DNA from: Gammaproteobacteria bacterium | Lineage (GTDB): Bacteria > Pseudomonadota > Gammaproteobacteria > BMS3Bbin11 | NCBI GenBank assembly: GCA_030617565.1 | Contig: JAUWVE010000079.1 | Location: forward strand, 1 to 7,251 | Length of the DNA stretch: 7,251 bases | Direction of reading: 5' to 3' | Shown here: positions 6,841 to 7,251 of the stretch, one piece after another | Position numbering within the stretch: the first letter of the stretch is position 1 | Layout of the letters: every line of letters begins with the position of its first letter | Program-made: the position numbers and the translations under genes | The notes under the pieces: generated by a model | The model's input: the letters and a program-made list of their open reading frames with translations, nothing else | Databases searched by the model: none | What the model was told of the DNA's origin: nothing

Positions 6841-6980
6841 AAAAGTTCCAAGTTCCAAGTTCCAAGATCCAAGACTGAAACGATAAATTATTGGATACTT
6901 GGATCTTGGAACTTGGAACTTGGAACTTGGAACTTGGAACTTGGATCTTGGATCTTGGATCTTGAAACTGGTTTTAAAAT
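6841..6980. other. Intergenic gap filled mostly by a heptamer array
   Basis: About 125 of the 140 bases are heptamer repeat and its central spacer. The remainder is a short AT-rich stretch immediately before the next ATG, with no clear ribosome binding site. I see no T-run after the inverted repeat and no convincing promoter hexamers. Confidence 0.7.
6843..6967. repeat. Heptamer tandem array (TTCCAAG/CTTGGAA) in inverted orientation
   Basis: The left arm is three AAGTTCC units, one AAGATCC and a final AAG (6843-6873). After a 24-base spacer (6874-6897) the right arm runs in the opposite sense: CTTGGAT (6898-6904), five CTTGGAA (6905-6939), three CTTGGAT (6940-6960) and a degenerate CTTGAAA (6961-6967). 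The 31 bases at 6843-6873 are the exact reverse complement of 6898-6928. The A/T variant position is mirrored as well, pointing to an inversion or copy of one array. In RNA this could form a stem of up to 31 base pairs that can slip in register along the longer right arm. Heptanucleotide tandem repeats of this general sort are known in several bacterial genomes, such as the STRR repeats of cyanobacteria; function is unclear. Confidence 0.95.
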
Positions 6981-7251
6981 ATGAAAAAAATCTTCCCGAA
7001 TGACTTCATTTTCCAGGTCTTCGCCCTGTTGATTTCCTTCATCATCGTTCATGCAGTATACGTCACACTGGTGCGCCCATCGGCGGCCAGGCATATGCAG
7101 CAGCAGGCGGCTGAACTGGCGGCTGATCCGGGCTATATTGCTGAGAGTTCATTTTTTGTTGTCATCAAGGACTATGAACAGGAAACCTGCTTCATCCTGA
7201 TGTTATGGGCGCTGTCGATTCTGACTTACAAGGGGCAGGCAGTCTGGAGAC
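6981..7251 (+). CDS. Membrane protein, probably MotA/TolQ/ExbB proton-channel family, C-terminus missing
   Basis: The frame opens at ATG 6981, directly after an in-frame TAA at 6975-6977, so the start is well bounded. It runs off the window with 90 complete codons. Residues about 9-31 (FIFQVFALLISFIIVHAVYV) form a first membrane helix. A charged, helical loop follows (about 33-66), and a second hydrophobic segment begins at about 69 (CFILMLWALSILTYKGQAVW). This pattern fits the N-terminal part of ExbB/TolQ/MotA-like inner-membrane proteins, whose diagnostic helices would lie beyond the window. The match is from general appearance and memory, so an unrelated two-helix membrane protein cannot be excluded. 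No clear Shine-Dalgarno is present; the heptamer array lies immediately upstream and might separate its expression from the preceding operon. If the assignment holds, an ExbD-like partner would be expected downstream. Confidence 0.6.
   Translation, partial: MKKIFPNDFIFQVFALLISFIIVHAVYVTLVRPSAARHMQQQAAELAADPGYIAESSFFVVIKDYEQETCFILMLWALSILTYKGQAVWR

Noticed and set aside
6843..6928. Heptamer inverted repeat as an intrinsic terminator
   Set aside because: The hairpin could be stable, but the sequence after the right arm is more repeat with no T-run, so the classical terminator pattern is missing. Attenuation by another route is not excluded.
6843..6967. Heptamer array as a CRISPR array or IS-end pair
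   Set aside because: The units are contiguous 7-mers without spacers, and there is no transposase or target-site duplication nearby.
6888..7094. Minus-strand ORF of 68 codons with a heptapeptide repeat
   Set aside because: It is the antisense of the channel-like gene plus the heptamer array. The 7-base unit lacks stop codons in every frame on both strands, so it stays open without being coding.

Overview
The window reads as a chromosomal stretch of a Gram-negative bacterium, most likely a gammaproteobacterium. The grounds are two lipobox-type lipoproteins, inner-membrane proteins with large periplasmic parts, an ExbB/TolQ-like start at the right edge, and intermediate base composition. This placement is an inference, because no rRNA or marker gene is present. 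All seven supported genes lie on the + strand. There is no tRNA, rRNA, IS element, phage gene or CRISPR array.

Layout. Positions 2-559 hold the 3' part of a SIMPL-domain (YggE/DUF541-like) protein. A 151-base gap (560-710) follows, with a 9-base direct repeat and a weak promoter candidate. From 711 to 6840 five genes are packed end to end (gaps of 0-1 base or overlaps of 4 and 11 bases), which strongly suggests one transcript. In order they are: a 267-aa lipoprotein with a disordered glycine/acid-rich middle; a 408-aa lipoprotein with a glycine-rich hydrophobic C-terminal part; a 488-aa single-pass membrane protein with TPR-like repeats and a C-terminal PEGA-like domain; an 804-aa FHA-like/TM/five PEGA-like/FGE-sulfatase-fold protein; and a 76-aa exported peptide-like protein. 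A 140-base gap (6841-6980) then carries a striking heptamer array arranged as a 31-base perfect inverted repeat. Finally, 6981 to the window end encodes the N-terminus of a membrane protein that resembles the MotA/TolQ/ExbB proton-channel family.

How the genes may work together (inference). Two outer-membrane-type lipoproteins, two single-pass inner-membrane proteins with long periplasmic arms, a small periplasmic protein and possibly an ExbB-like channel could form an envelope-spanning, perhaps proton-motive-force-driven assembly. The FGE-fold protein has no cysteine at all, so it is probably a binding or sensing module and not a formylglycine-generating enzyme. I recognise the domain types but know of no characterised system with this gene set, so the operon is the main candidate here for an undescribed system.
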